64,000 bases of DNA from UBA668 sp041918155 (GTDB taxonomy: Bacteria; Actinomycetota; Acidimicrobiia; Acidimicrobiales; Ilumatobacteraceae): assembly GCA_041918155.1 (NCBI GenBank), contig JAYRWH010000040.1, positions 1 through 64,000 of the forward strand, written 5' to 3'. Each line of letters starts with the position of its first letter. The stretch's first letter is position 1. Positions 40,329 to 49,072 of the stretch are shown here, piece after piece. A program made the position numbers and the translations under genes. Below the pieces are notes generated by a model. The model was given only the letters and a program-made list of their open reading frames with translations, was not told the DNA's origin and did no database searches.

Positions 40329-42223
40329 TGTCGCCACGGATGGAAGCCGACATGGCCGCTGGCCCCGAAGAAGTGGTGCCGGACACCCCGGAGGCTGCCG
40401 AGCCATCGCGACGCGATCGGTGGCTCGATCGGTGCACCATCGGTGCCCTCGTCGCGCTGATCGTGCCGCTCGTGGTCACCCTCGTCAACCTCGGCCGCCA
40501 CCACTGGTACCCCACGGGCGACATGGCCCAGGCCGAACTGCACCTGCGCGGTTTCTTCGGCCACCCGCCGCTCGTCGGCGCGGCCGGCCGCATCGGCAGC
40601 ATCCTCGTGCCGTACGGCCAGGGCTCGCACCCGGGCCCGGCGATGTGGTTCGCGATGCTGCCGGTCTATCTGCTGTTCGGCCGCACGTCGTTAGGGCTGA
40701 TGGTCAGCGTCACGGTCGTACAGCTCGCATTCATCCTGCTCACTGTGTGGCTCGTGCGCCGCATGGCCGGCTCGCTGGTGGCGCTCGCGGTCGCAACCGC
40801 CGCGGCCGTGCTCGTGCATTCGCTGGGCGTGCCCGCCTTCGTCGAGCCCTGGAACCCGTGGCTCGCCGTGTTCGCGTACTTCGCGTGCATCGCCGCCTCG
40901 TGGGGCGTGCTCTGCGGCCGCAATCGCTGGCTGTGGCTCGCCGTCGGATGCGGCACGTTCGCCGTGCAGTGCCACGCTGGTTACATCCCGCTCGTGGGCG
41001 TGCTCCTCGCCGGACTCGTCGGGCTGGTGCTGTGGCGCTGGTACCGCGACCGTCCGCAGGGTTTCGGCCGGTCGTGGTGGCTCGCGGTGACGACGTTCGT
41101 GCTGATGTGGATCCCGCCGCTCATCGACCAGTGGCGCCGCGACCCGGGCAACCTGCGCATCCTGTTCCGCCATTTCACCTCCACCACCGAGGCCGACGGT
41201 GCGACGCGGAGCTACGTCGGCGTCACGGGCGCGGTGAAGGCTTTCATCGGCGAGTTCTCCGTCACCGGCCCGTGGGTGCGCGGCTCGTTCCGCCACCCCT
41301 TCCAGCCGCCCAACTACCTGACATTCGTGTTGGCCGTCGCGGTCCTCTTCGGCGCCGTCTGGGTGCTACGTCGCTCCACGGCGCCGCAGCGCCACGAGCT
41401 CACGCTGCTGTTCGGCCTGCTCGCCGTCGAGGTGTTCGTGGGCATCGCCGCCACCGCCCGGATCTTCGGCGAGTTCTACAGCTATGTCGTGCGCTGGTGG
41501 TGGGTGCTCGTCGCCTGGACGGCGATCGCCACCGCGCTCGCCTACCTCACCATGATTCGCCGCCAGCGTGCCGTCGGGGGCCTGTTCGTCGGGTTCGCGC
41601 TGCTCGCGTCGGTGTTCGCCACCATCAACGCAGCGAATGCCGACCTCCCCTGGCCACGCGATTCCCAGGCCGTCGGCGGCATCACCCCACTCATCGAACC
41701 GCATCTCGACCGCGACGCGAGGTACCTCGTGCGCTCGTACGACCCGGCGACGCTCGATGGTGTGCCCTTCGGCGTCATCCTCGAACTCGAGCGCGACGGT
41801 TACCACCCGGGTGTCGGCCCAGTGTCGAGTGCCGCCGCGCTGCCCCACCGGGTGCTGTACCCCGAGCAGGCCGATGCGGTGTTGTGGATCGTCGCCGGCG
41901 ACCGGGCGATCACCGCCTTCCGCGCCAACCCGAGGGCGACCGAACTGGGTTACTACGACCGACTCACCGCCGCCGAGCGGCACCATGCTGACGACCTCCT
42001 GGCGGCGCTCGAACAGCGCCTCACCGAGATCGACAAGGCCTGCCTGATCCCGACGATCGAGAACAAGTTCGGCCTCGCCCCGCTCGTGATCGGCGGCGTC
42101 GACGTACCCGCCGACGTGCGTACGCTCGCGAGCGAGTACGACGAACTCGGCATGCCCGTCGCTGCGTTCCTGGTGTCCACGGATGAGCCCGAGTACAGGG
42201 GTGACCAGCCGGGCTGCTCCTGA
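40328..42223 (+). CDS. GT-C-like membrane protein, HPGP/PWNP family
   Basis: The 631-aa polytopic protein has about ten helices and a C-terminal soluble domain from about residue 450. Its blocks HPGPAMW, EPWNPWLAVFA, VQCHAGYIP and DQWRRDPGNLR recur in the same order in the gene at 59364, so the two are paralogues. The layout fits a GT-C glycosyltransferase, with external acidic residues near residue 62 (YPTGDMAQAE). GTG 40328 overlaps the aftD stop by 1 nt; ATG 40340 is the alternative. It ends the plus-strand operon and is convergent with an acyltransferase gene 10 bp away. Confidence 0.72.
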   Translation: MSPRMEADMAAGPEEVVPDTPEAAEPSRRDRWLDRCTIGALVALIVPLVVTLVNLGRHHWYPTGDMAQAELHLRGFFGHPPLVGAAGRIGSILVPYGQGSHPGPAMWFAMLPVYLLFGRTSLGLMVSVTVVQLAFILLTVWLVRRMAGSLVALAVATAAAVLVHSLGVPAFVEPWNPWLAVFAYFACIAASWGVLCGRNRWLWLAVGCGTFAVQCHAGYIPLVGVLLAGLVGLVLWRWYRDRPQGFGRSWWLAVTTFVLMWIPPLIDQWRRDPGNLRILFRHFTSTTEADGATRSYVGVTGAVKAFIGEFSVTGPWVRGSFRHPFQPPNYLTFVLAVAVLFGAVWVLRRSTAPQRHELTLLFGLLAVEVFVGIAATARIFGEFYSYVVRWWWVLVAWTAIATALAYLTMIRRQRAVGGLFVGFALLASVFATINAANADLPWPRDSQAVGGITPLIEPHLDRDARYLVRSYDPATLDGVPFGVILELERDGYHPGVGPVSSAAALPHRVLYPEQADAVLWIVAGDRAITAFRANPRATELGYYDRLTAAERHHADDLLAALEQRLTEIDKACLIPTIENKFGLAPLVIGGVDVPADVRTLASEYDELGMPVAAFLVSTDEPEYRGDQPGCS

Positions 42224-42233
42224 CCCTGCCGTA

Positions 42234-44645
42234 TCAGCGGTCGACCGCGGCCTCGATCACGGGCACGTAGACCGTCTGCACGATCATTTGCAGCGTGGCG
42301 TCATCGAGGTGGAGTGCGTCCGGCCGCAGTGAGTGGCCGGCTGCCGCCTCAGCATCGGCGATGGGCCCGGCGATGTCGACGACGGACACGTCGGACCACC
42401 GCCCAGCCCACGTCGCCAACAGCGCATTCCAGTCGTCGACCCGCTCGCGCGAGCTGGACGGCGAGTACGACGAGTTCGCGAACAGCACTTCGGTGCCGTA
42501 CGGCTGCACTTCGGCCAGCAGTTGGGAGATCGTCTCGTCGTGGACCGCCGTGTAGCGACCATCGCCGAGGTGGTACCAGCGGTCGTCGCCGGCGTAGCGC
42601 TGATCGGACTGCTCGGGGAGCGACACCACCACGAGCAGCACATCGGGTCGGAACTGCTGGATCAGCGATGGCCACTGCTCCTGCATGGTGAGGCAGTTCG
42701 TCGTCGAGAACTCGGCACCCGCCCACCACCTCACCTGCACCGCAGGCACGAGGGGACAGTTATGACGCCCCGCCCACAGCACGTCGAAGCGGTCGCCGGC
42801 CAAGCGGTCGAGTTCGATCGCCACTCCGTACGACGCACTGTCGCCGATGATCATCACCCGCTGGCGCGTCGTGGGGTGAGTCGCAGGTTGGTACATCGCG
42901 GGTGCGAGTTCGCCGGGCGTCAGGTAGGCCACCTCGGTGAGGCGGAGTGAAGCGGACTCGAGGAAGGCCCCCACGGGATCGACCGAGCCGGCTTCCTGCG
43001 ACGCAGAATCGACGAACTGCAACAGTGCCGTGCTCGGCATGGCCACGTAGACGTCGCTCACGAACGCCAACTCGGCATCGATCGCGTCGTACTCGGCGAA
43101 CGCGGCAGCGTCGCTATTGGCGCGCGCCTCGTCGAGCCGCTCTGTCGCCGCGCTGTGATCAGCGGCCCCCATCGTCAGCACCACGACATCGGGGGTCGGC
43201 CCCGTCGCGAGATAGCTGGCGAGTCGTTGCGCCGGGCTCGCGCAGTTGTGTGCGGGGTCGAGCAGCGAGCATCCCGCGTCGATCAGGTCGACAACCGTGG
43301 CGCCCGCCTGATCGGCCGCGCTCCTCACCGAAGCGAGGCCGCTGGCATCGCTGCCGACCACCGCCACCACGAGCGGGCCGGCAGGCGTTGAGGGTGTCGA
43401 GCCGAACTCGACCACGCTGTCGGGCGCATGGAGCATCGCATCGTAGGTAGTGGCTGCGACGGGCCCCAGGTGCACGAAGGCCACGGCCACCGTGACGACG
43501 ACGATCGCCGCATAGGCGAGCGCGCCGCGCCACCGGCGCAGACCGAACTGACCACTGCGGATCGGGTGCTCGACGAGGTGGAACGAGGCGAGTGCGAACG
43601 CCAGCGTCACCACGAAGCGAACCCCGAACAACGGCCAGCGACCCATCCCGAGGCGATCCGCGGTGAGCACCTGATAGATCGGCCAGTGGTACAGGTACAG
43701 GCTGAACGCCAGGCGACCCAACTGCACGAACGGCCACAGCGACAGGAACCGCAGCGAAGGCCCTGGCACCATCGCGCCGACGATGAGCACGCACCACAGC
43801 ACGGATGCAGCAGGCAGCCCCCCGCGCAGCACCACCGCGTCGGTGCGCTCGATCGTGACGAGCAGCACGAGGAACACCACCAACGCGACGAACCCGCTGA
43901 TCGCCCACGGCCGCGGATTGCTCTGCATCCGCTCGAGGCCGATGCGCCGCACGACGAAGGCGGCGAGGCACCCCATCAACACCTCGGCGGCGCGGACATG
44001 AGTGCCGTAGTAACCGAGGTTCTGGTCGTTGGTCATGAAGCCGGCGATCACCGACAGGCCGATCAGCACAGCGATCATCGCGGCTGGCAGCCACTCACGC
44101 CGCCACCGTCGGGCCAACGCAACTGCGGCGACCATGAGGATCGCGAACACGAAATAGATCTGCTCCTCGAGCGCCAGCGACCAGTAGTGCAGCACCGGGC
44201 TGACGCCGCCGACGAACATGTCGGCGTACGACTGGTGGCTCACGACGAAGCGCCAGTTGGCCCCGTACGCCAGCGTCGCGAGCAGGTCGCCGCGCAGCTT
44301 CAGTGGTTGCTGGCCGGCGGCGAACCAAGGAGCACAGGCCGCAATGAGCAGGAGACACACGTACGACGCCGGCGCCAGGCGCCGCACGCGCCGGGCGAGG
44401 AAACGTTTCAGATCGACCCGCCCAGTGCGTTCGATGTGGTCGAGCAACAGCAGGGTGATGAGGAACCCCGACAGGGTGAGGAACATCGACACCCCGAGGA
44501 AGGAACCCTTCAGCGAGGTGAACCCGGCGTGGTAGAGCAGCACGAACGGGATGCCGAGGCCACGCAGGCCGTCCAGCCCGGGGAAGTAGCGACTCGAGGT
44601 CGGCTCCTCGGTTCCCTCGCTGGGCGTGCGCGGCTCGACAGTCAT
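42234..44645 (-). CDS. Acyltransferase 3 (OafA/YrhL-like) with two SGNH domains, first degenerate
   Basis: The 803-aa protein has an N-terminal acyltransferase-3 membrane domain (about residues 20-360, ten helices; FPGLDGLRGL and LLYHAG with the conserved His39). It would bring an acyl group across the membrane. Two SGNH-like segments follow. The one at about 415-575 reads VVGSDAS where the catalytic GDS should be, so its Ser is lost. The second, about 590-803, is intact (IGDSASYG and the DxxH motif DALHLDD) and should transfer the acyl group to glycan or peptidoglycan. The ATG at 44645 starts the recognisable protein; the longer frame is rejected. It lies 23 nt after the GT2 stop. Confidence 0.88.
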   Translation of the reverse strand: MTVEPRTPSEGTEEPTSSRYFPGLDGLRGLGIPFVLLYHAGFTSLKGSFLGVSMFLTLSGFLITLLLLDHIERTGRVDLKRFLARRVRRLAPASYVCLLLIAACAPWFAAGQQPLKLRGDLLATLAYGANWRFVVSHQSYADMFVGGVSPVLHYWSLALEEQIYFVFAILMVAAVALARRWRREWLPAAMIAVLIGLSVIAGFMTNDQNLGYYGTHVRAAEVLMGCLAAFVVRRIGLERMQSNPRPWAISGFVALVVFLVLLVTIERTDAVVLRGGLPAASVLWCVLIVGAMVPGPSLRFLSLWPFVQLGRLAFSLYLYHWPIYQVLTADRLGMGRWPLFGVRFVVTLAFALASFHLVEHPIRSGQFGLRRWRGALAYAAIVVVTVAVAFVHLGPVAATTYDAMLHAPDSVVEFGSTPSTPAGPLVVAVVGSDASGLASVRSAADQAGATVVDLIDAGCSLLDPAHNCASPAQRLASYLATGPTPDVVVLTMGAADHSAATERLDEARANSDAAAFAEYDAIDAELAFVSDVYVAMPSTALLQFVDSASQEAGSVDPVGAFLESASLRLTEVAYLTPGELAPAMYQPATHPTTRQRVMIIGDSASYGVAIELDRLAGDRFDVLWAGRHNCPLVPAVQVRWWAGAEFSTTNCLTMQEQWPSLIQQFRPDVLLVVVSLPEQSDQRYAGDDRWYHLGDGRYTAVHDETISQLLAEVQPYGTEVLFANSSYSPSSSRERVDDWNALLATWAGRWSDVSVVDIAGPIADAEAAAGHSLRPDALHLDDATLQMIVQTVYVPVIEAAVDR

Positions 44646-44668
44646 CGGAGCGATTGAATCAGACCCCG

Positions 44669-45421
44669 TCAGGGGGTGTGGGCGCGCGTACGACCGAGGC
44701 ATGACGTCAGCGCCCGCCAGCGCCGCTTCAAACCCCAACCGGTCACGAGCAGCATCGATTCGGAGATGATGCGCATGCTCATCTTCGAGCTGCCGGCTGT
44801 GCGGTCGGCGAACAGGATCGGCACCTCGGCGATCGTCAGCCCGCCATCGGAGGCCCGCAGGGCGAGCTCGGTGAGGAAGGCATAGCCCTCGGCGCTGGTG
44901 GACGGGGCGTCGATGACCGCCAGGGCACCATGGCGGTAACCACGGAAGCCAGAGGTGATGTCACGCAGGTGCAATCCGAGCACGCCCGCGGTGTAGCGGT
45001 TGCCCCACCGCGACAGCAGACGCCGGTGGAGCGGCCAGTTCTTGGTGGCCCCGCCGGGGACGTAGCGCGACCCGATCACCATGTCGGCCCCGTCTTCCAG
45101 CGCCTTCACCAAGGCCGGCAGGGCCGACGGATCGTGCGACAGGTCGGCGTCGAGGTGGAGCACGAGATCGACATCCTCGGCAGCGGCGATCGCGAAGGCA
45201 CGGCGATACGCGCTGCCGAGGCCGCGCTCGTCCGTGCGGACCACGACGTGAGCGTTCCCGGCGACAGCGCACGCCTGTCGAGCGAGCTCGGCGGTGCCAT
45301 CAGGGCTGTTGTCGTCGATCACCATCATGTGTGCGTCGGGCAATGCGGCGCGGACCCGTTCGATCCAGCCGGTGATGTTCTCGGCCTCGTTGTAGGTCGG
45401 TGTCATGACAAAGGCACGCAC
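44669..45421 (-). CDS. Polyprenol monophosphomannose synthase-like GT2
   Basis: The 250-aa GT2 enzyme strongly resembles polyprenol-phosphate mannose synthases (Ppm1/DPM1). TPTYNEAENI starts the fold, DDNSPDGT binds the nucleotide, DADLSHDP provides the metal-binding acids, GSRYVPGG and SGFRGYRH follow, and a YAFLTEL helix completes the core. It lacks C-terminal membrane helices, so it is the catalytic domain only. It would move mannose from GDP-mannose to polyprenyl phosphate. GTG 45421 has a -10 9 nt upstream. It is co-directional with the SGNH acyltransferase and divergent from a GT-C gene. Confidence 0.92.
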   Translation of the reverse strand: MRAFVMTPTYNEAENITGWIERVRAALPDAHMMVIDDNSPDGTAELARQACAVAGNAHVVVRTDERGLGSAYRRAFAIAAAEDVDLVLHLDADLSHDPSALPALVKALEDGADMVIGSRYVPGGATKNWPLHRRLLSRWGNRYTAGVLGLHLRDITSGFRGYRHGALAVIDAPSTSAEGYAFLTELALRASDGGLTIAEVPILFADRTAGSSKMSMRIISESMLLVTGWGLKRRWRALTSCLGRTRAHTP

Positions 45422-45430
45422 GAGGGAGCC

Positions 45431-45436
45431 AACCTA
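45431..45436 (-). promoter_or_regulatory. -10 hexamer TAGGTT for the polyprenol-mannose synthase operon
   Basis: TAGGTT on the minus strand is 9 nt before the GTG at 45421. Confidence 0.45.
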
Positions 45437-45465
45437 CCAGCCCACCCCGCTGCAGGCCTACCCGG

Positions 45466-45471
45466 TAGATT
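45466..45471 (+). promoter_or_regulatory. -10 hexamer TAGATT with overlapping CTACC-C-GGTAG palindrome
   Basis: TAGATT is 7 nt before the ATG at 45479. An 11-bp palindrome (45458-45468) overlaps it. CCTACC recurs 24 bp upstream next to the divergent -10. Confidence 0.45.
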
Positions 45472-45478
45472 CGCGGCG

Positions 45479-47041
45479 ATGAACCGCCCGACGACCCGCT
45501 GGGCGCCATCATGGAGGGGCTGGCCATGGTCGGCCGCCGCCGTAGCGGTGGTGCTCGCCGCCTGGACCCTGCGCCACGGTTTCGCCCCTCACAGCGACAG
45601 CGTTTCCTACTGGAGCGCAGCTCGCAACGTCGCCCACGGCCACCTCACGTCGTCGAGCCTGATCCCCGCGTTCTCCGACCTCGACGTGAGATCGCTGCTC
45701 GGTGACGGCCGGGCACCGTTCGTCGACTTCCCCCTTGGTTACCCCTGGCTGACTGGCGCGATCGGCGTCGTCGTCGGCATCACCGCCGCCCAGTTGTTGC
45801 TGATGCTCATCGCCGCCGCGACGACGGCCGGTTTGGTGGTGCGCGGGCCGCGGCCGGCGATGTCGTACGCCGTGCTGGTGCGGCGCGCCGCTGTCGCCTG
45901 GCTGGCAATCTCGCTGCCGATCGCCGTGGAGGCCCGCCAGGGCGCGCTTCCCGAGCCGCTGTTCGTTGCCGGGCTGGTGCTGTTCTGCGTGCTCGTGGCG
46001 CGGCTACGCGCCGCCGAGAGCGACCGTTGCCACGTCGCCCTCCTGCAACTCGCCGCGGTCGGGGGTGCGCTCGGGTTGGTCCGCTTCGTCGGTCTGCCGC
46101 TCGTGGTGCTCCTGCTCGTCGAGGGCTGGCGCGCGAAGCTGCCCAAGCGCTGGCTGGCCGCCGGCAGCGCACTGTGCGCCCTCCCCGGCGCCGCCAACGC
46201 GGCCTGGGCGGCCCACGTGACGGCTCGTTCCGCGCATCGGATGTCGCGCTCCGCCGTCGATTTCAAGTTCGCCGCCCACTCGCTGACGGGCTGGTTCACG
46301 TCGTGGCGCACCACCGTCGCCGACATCCTGCGGCCAGATTGGACTGTGCCCACCGTGTACTACGCCGTCGCGGCGGCGGCTTTCGTGGTGGTCGTGGCCG
46401 GCGCGGCGTGGTGGCTCCGGCGCGGCGCGGCCGCCCCGTTCTCCACGGTGCCACTGGCCGTCGCCGGTGGGCTGGTGGCTTCGGTGCTCATCACGATGTT
46501 CGGCTACGACGCGCTCACCAAGTTCGAGCCGCGGATGATGTACCCACCCGGCGTGCTGCTCGCGCTCGCGTGGGCATGGTGGCCGGGTGGCACGCGGCTG
46601 CCGGCGCGATGGGCGGCCGCGGTCGCCGTGGTCTGGGCGCTGCTCGCCGCCGGTCCTTGGAACTGGCATGCGCCCAGCTTTCACGGCAACCCGGTCCGGG
46701 CGCGGATTCTGCACGAGGCCGATCCTGACGTCGTGGTGAGCAACCTCGCCGACGTGGTGCACTACCAGACGGGTATCCCGGCCGCCTACTTCCCAACCCC
46801 CATCCTTGTGCATTCCGGCCTCCTCCGCGACCCCGACCCCGATGCCGTGATGGCCGATCTCCCCTGCCGGCTGTTGCGGGCCAACGGCGTCGTCCTGCTC
46901 GACGGCACCGGCTTCCTGCCCCCCGACCCGTGGGCCACCTCCATCCTCGACGAGCAGACCGCCGCCGGCCGCTTCACCCGCACCGAGGACGGCGGATTCG
47001 TGCTCTTCGCGCCCACCCTCGGCGCGTGCAGCGTGGGATAG
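45479..47041 (+). CDS. GT-C-like membrane glycosyltransferase, paralogue of the gene at 51607
   Basis: The 520-aa protein has about ten hydrophobic segments. The first external loop contains HSDSVSYWSAARNVAHGH, with an acidic residue placed as in GT-C active sites, then PFVDFPLGYPWLTGA. Matching blocks (DAASYVAGADSFAHGHG, PFTDFPAGFTVLTGA, VPAAYLP) occur in the minus-strand gene at 51607, so they are paralogues. A soluble tail at about 410-520 contains TGIPAAYFP. The substrate is unknown; a lipid-linked sugar is presumed. Its stop codon shares bases with the -10 of the next gene. Confidence 0.72.
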   Translation: MNRPTTRWAPSWRGWPWSAAAVAVVLAAWTLRHGFAPHSDSVSYWSAARNVAHGHLTSSSLIPAFSDLDVRSLLGDGRAPFVDFPLGYPWLTGAIGVVVGITAAQLLLMLIAAATTAGLVVRGPRPAMSYAVLVRRAAVAWLAISLPIAVEARQGALPEPLFVAGLVLFCVLVARLRAAESDRCHVALLQLAAVGGALGLVRFVGLPLVVLLLVEGWRAKLPKRWLAAGSALCALPGAANAAWAAHVTARSAHRMSRSAVDFKFAAHSLTGWFTSWRTTVADILRPDWTVPTVYYAVAAAAFVVVVAGAAWWLRRGAAAPFSTVPLAVAGGLVASVLITMFGYDALTKFEPRMMYPPGVLLALAWAWWPGGTRLPARWAAAVAVVWALLAAGPWNWHAPSFHGNPVRARILHEADPDVVVSNLADVVHYQTGIPAAYFPTPILVHSGLLRDPDPDAVMADLPCRLLRANGVVLLDGTGFLPPDPWATSILDEQTAAGRFTRTEDGGFVLFAPTLGACSVG

Positions 47042-47044
47042 CAT
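47039..47044 (+). promoter_or_regulatory. -10 hexamer TAGCAT for the SGNH acyltransferase
   Basis: TAGCAT lies 9 nt before the GTG at 47054. Its TAG is also the stop codon of the upstream gene. Confidence 0.45.
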
Positions 47045-47053
47045 CGTCGGGCC

Positions 47054-49072
47054 GTGTCCGACAGAGAGCCGCTCCAGCCAGTGCCGTCCGGGCACGATCC
47101 CGAGGGTCGGGGCGTCACCCAGGCGGGGCGCCTGGCCCGCCTGCCGGCCTTGGACGGGTTGCGCGGCATCGGCCTGCCGATGGTGATGCTCTACCACCAC
47201 GGCCTGGCCCTGTTCGGGTGGATCTTCCACGGTTCGATCCTGTGCGTGTCGATGTTCTTCACCCTTTCGGGCTTTCTCATCACCCGGCTGCTCGTGCAGG
47301 AGCATGCCGAGCACGATCGCATCTCGCTGCGTCGGTTCTATGCGCGCCGCCTGCGCCGCCTCATGCCCGCGGCGCTCACGGTGGCCCTGCTCATCGCCCT
47401 CATCTGGACCGTGTACCCCAGCGGCAACCGCGGCCTCGACTTCCCGTCGTTCTTCTGGGCGATCTTCTACGGCACCAACCTCATGCTGCTGTTCCGCGGC
47501 AGCAGCTACCAGAACCTGTTCGCCGAGCAATCGCCACTGCAGCACACCTGGTCGCTGTCGCTCGAAGAGCAGATCTACATCGTCTTCCCGTTAGTGCTCA
47601 TCGGCATCCTGAGTTTCACGCGCCTGCGCCGGTCGGCAGCCGGGGTGCTGATGGCCCTGGCCGCAGCCAGTTTCGCGTCGGCATGGATGTGGGCCGAGTT
47701 CGTCGGCGACAGCCGGCCGTACTACGCCACCGAGGCCCGCGCCGGGGAGTTCCTCGTCGGTGCCGCCGTCGCAGTGTTCTGGGCGCGGTCGCCCCTCGTG
47801 CCACGGCTCAGCCGCCTCATCCGCTCACGTCTTGGCACCTGGGTCGGCGTCGCGGTCCTTGTGCTCGACATCTGGTTGTGGATCGCCACCCGGCTCGACA
47901 ACCACTACCTGTTCCGGGGCGCGACGGCCCTCAACGCGGTGCTGGTGGCTGTGTTGATGGCCTACGCCTGCGCGGCGCCACTCACCGGCGCGTCCCGCGT
48001 GCTGAGCGTGGCGCCGCTCGTGGCCATCGGCAAACGGGCCTACACCCTCTACCTCGTGCACTGGCCGGTCTTCGTGCTCCTCAGCCCCGAGGCGACCGGC
48101 CTCTCGAGCATGCCCCTCCTCGTGGTCCGTCTCTTGTGCAGCGCTGCCGTCGGCGAAGTCATCTACCGCTTCGTCGAGGGGCCGATCCTGCGCGAGCGCA
48201 TCTGGCCGGGCCGGCGTCTGTTCCGCGGGTGCGCGCTGCTCGCCGCCACCGGGCTGGCGCTGGCCATGTTCGCCCCTGCGTCGGCGATCAACCGCCTGCT
48301 CGACCCCGAGGCGCTGGCGCTGCAGCAGCAGCTGTTGAACAACCTGCCCCAGATCACCGCCGCCGACCCCACGCGGGCCGTCGGCGACGACACCCTGCCA
48401 GCGAGGGTGCTCGTGGTGGGCGACTCTCAGGCGTGGTTCGTGGGCACCGGCATGGTGCAGATGTGGGGCGAGGCCAACGGGGTGCACGTCGAGTACTCCG
48501 CCGGCGTGGGTTGCGGCACCACCGAGGTGGGCGCAGTGAAGTACCTCGGCGAGCAGTTCGACAACGGCCGCCCTGGCTGCTTCGAGTGGGCCGACAACCT
48601 GCCGCGGATACTCGCCCGCTTCCGCCCCCAAGTGGTGGTGGTCGCTGGTGGCCTGGCGAACATCAGCGACCACCGCATCGACGGCCGCTGGCAACACATC
48701 GGCGAGCTCGACTACGACGCCTGGCTGCTGCAGCAAATGCGTGACTTCGCCGCGGCGATGTCGGTGACCGGCGCGCACGTCGTGTGGCTCACCAACCCCG
48801 ACGTCGACGTGCCCAACCCGCCCGGCGTCGGCTCGTTCCCCGAGGAGGACCCGCAACGGATGGCCCGCTATAACGAGCTGATCGGGCAACTTGCCGATGA
48901 GCTCGCCGCGGTCGACACTGCCGACCTGGCCACGGTCGTGCAGGAGCGGCCCGGCGGACAGTTCGACCCGACGTTCCGTCCCGACGGCGCGCACATCCTG
49001 CTCACCGAGGCCCCGGATGTCGTCGAGTTCATCGCCGACGCGATCGTGAAGGCGACCAGCCGTGTTCCGTGA
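47054..49072 (+). CDS. Acyltransferase 3 (OafA/YrhL-like) with intact C-terminal SGNH domain
   Basis: The 672-aa protein has a ten-helix acyltransferase-3 domain (ALDGLRGIGLPMVMLYHHG with the conserved His, then FFTLSGFLIT, SLEEQIYIVFP and LYLVHWPVF). A soluble SGNH domain from about residue 450 has catalytic Ser in VVGDSQAWF, GCGTTE in block II, and the DxxH pair in RPDGAH near residue 640. This is the OatA/OafA design for O-acylating surface glycans or peptidoglycan. The start is GTG, with a -10 9 nt before it. Its end overlaps the following GT-C gene by 11 nt. Confidence 0.9.
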   Translation: MSDREPLQPVPSGHDPEGRGVTQAGRLARLPALDGLRGIGLPMVMLYHHGLALFGWIFHGSILCVSMFFTLSGFLITRLLVQEHAEHDRISLRRFYARRLRRLMPAALTVALLIALIWTVYPSGNRGLDFPSFFWAIFYGTNLMLLFRGSSYQNLFAEQSPLQHTWSLSLEEQIYIVFPLVLIGILSFTRLRRSAAGVLMALAAASFASAWMWAEFVGDSRPYYATEARAGEFLVGAAVAVFWARSPLVPRLSRLIRSRLGTWVGVAVLVLDIWLWIATRLDNHYLFRGATALNAVLVAVLMAYACAAPLTGASRVLSVAPLVAIGKRAYTLYLVHWPVFVLLSPEATGLSSMPLLVVRLLCSAAVGEVIYRFVEGPILRERIWPGRRLFRGCALLAATGLALAMFAPASAINRLLDPEALALQQQLLNNLPQITAADPTRAVGDDTLPARVLVVGDSQAWFVGTGMVQMWGEANGVHVEYSAGVGCGTTEVGAVKYLGEQFDNGRPGCFEWADNLPRILARFRPQVVVVAGGLANISDHRIDGRWQHIGELDYDAWLLQQMRDFAAAMSVTGAHVVWLTNPDVDVPNPPGVGSFPEEDPQRMARYNELIGQLADELAAVDTADLATVVQERPGGQFDPTFRPDGAHILLTEAPDVVEFIADAIVKATSRVP

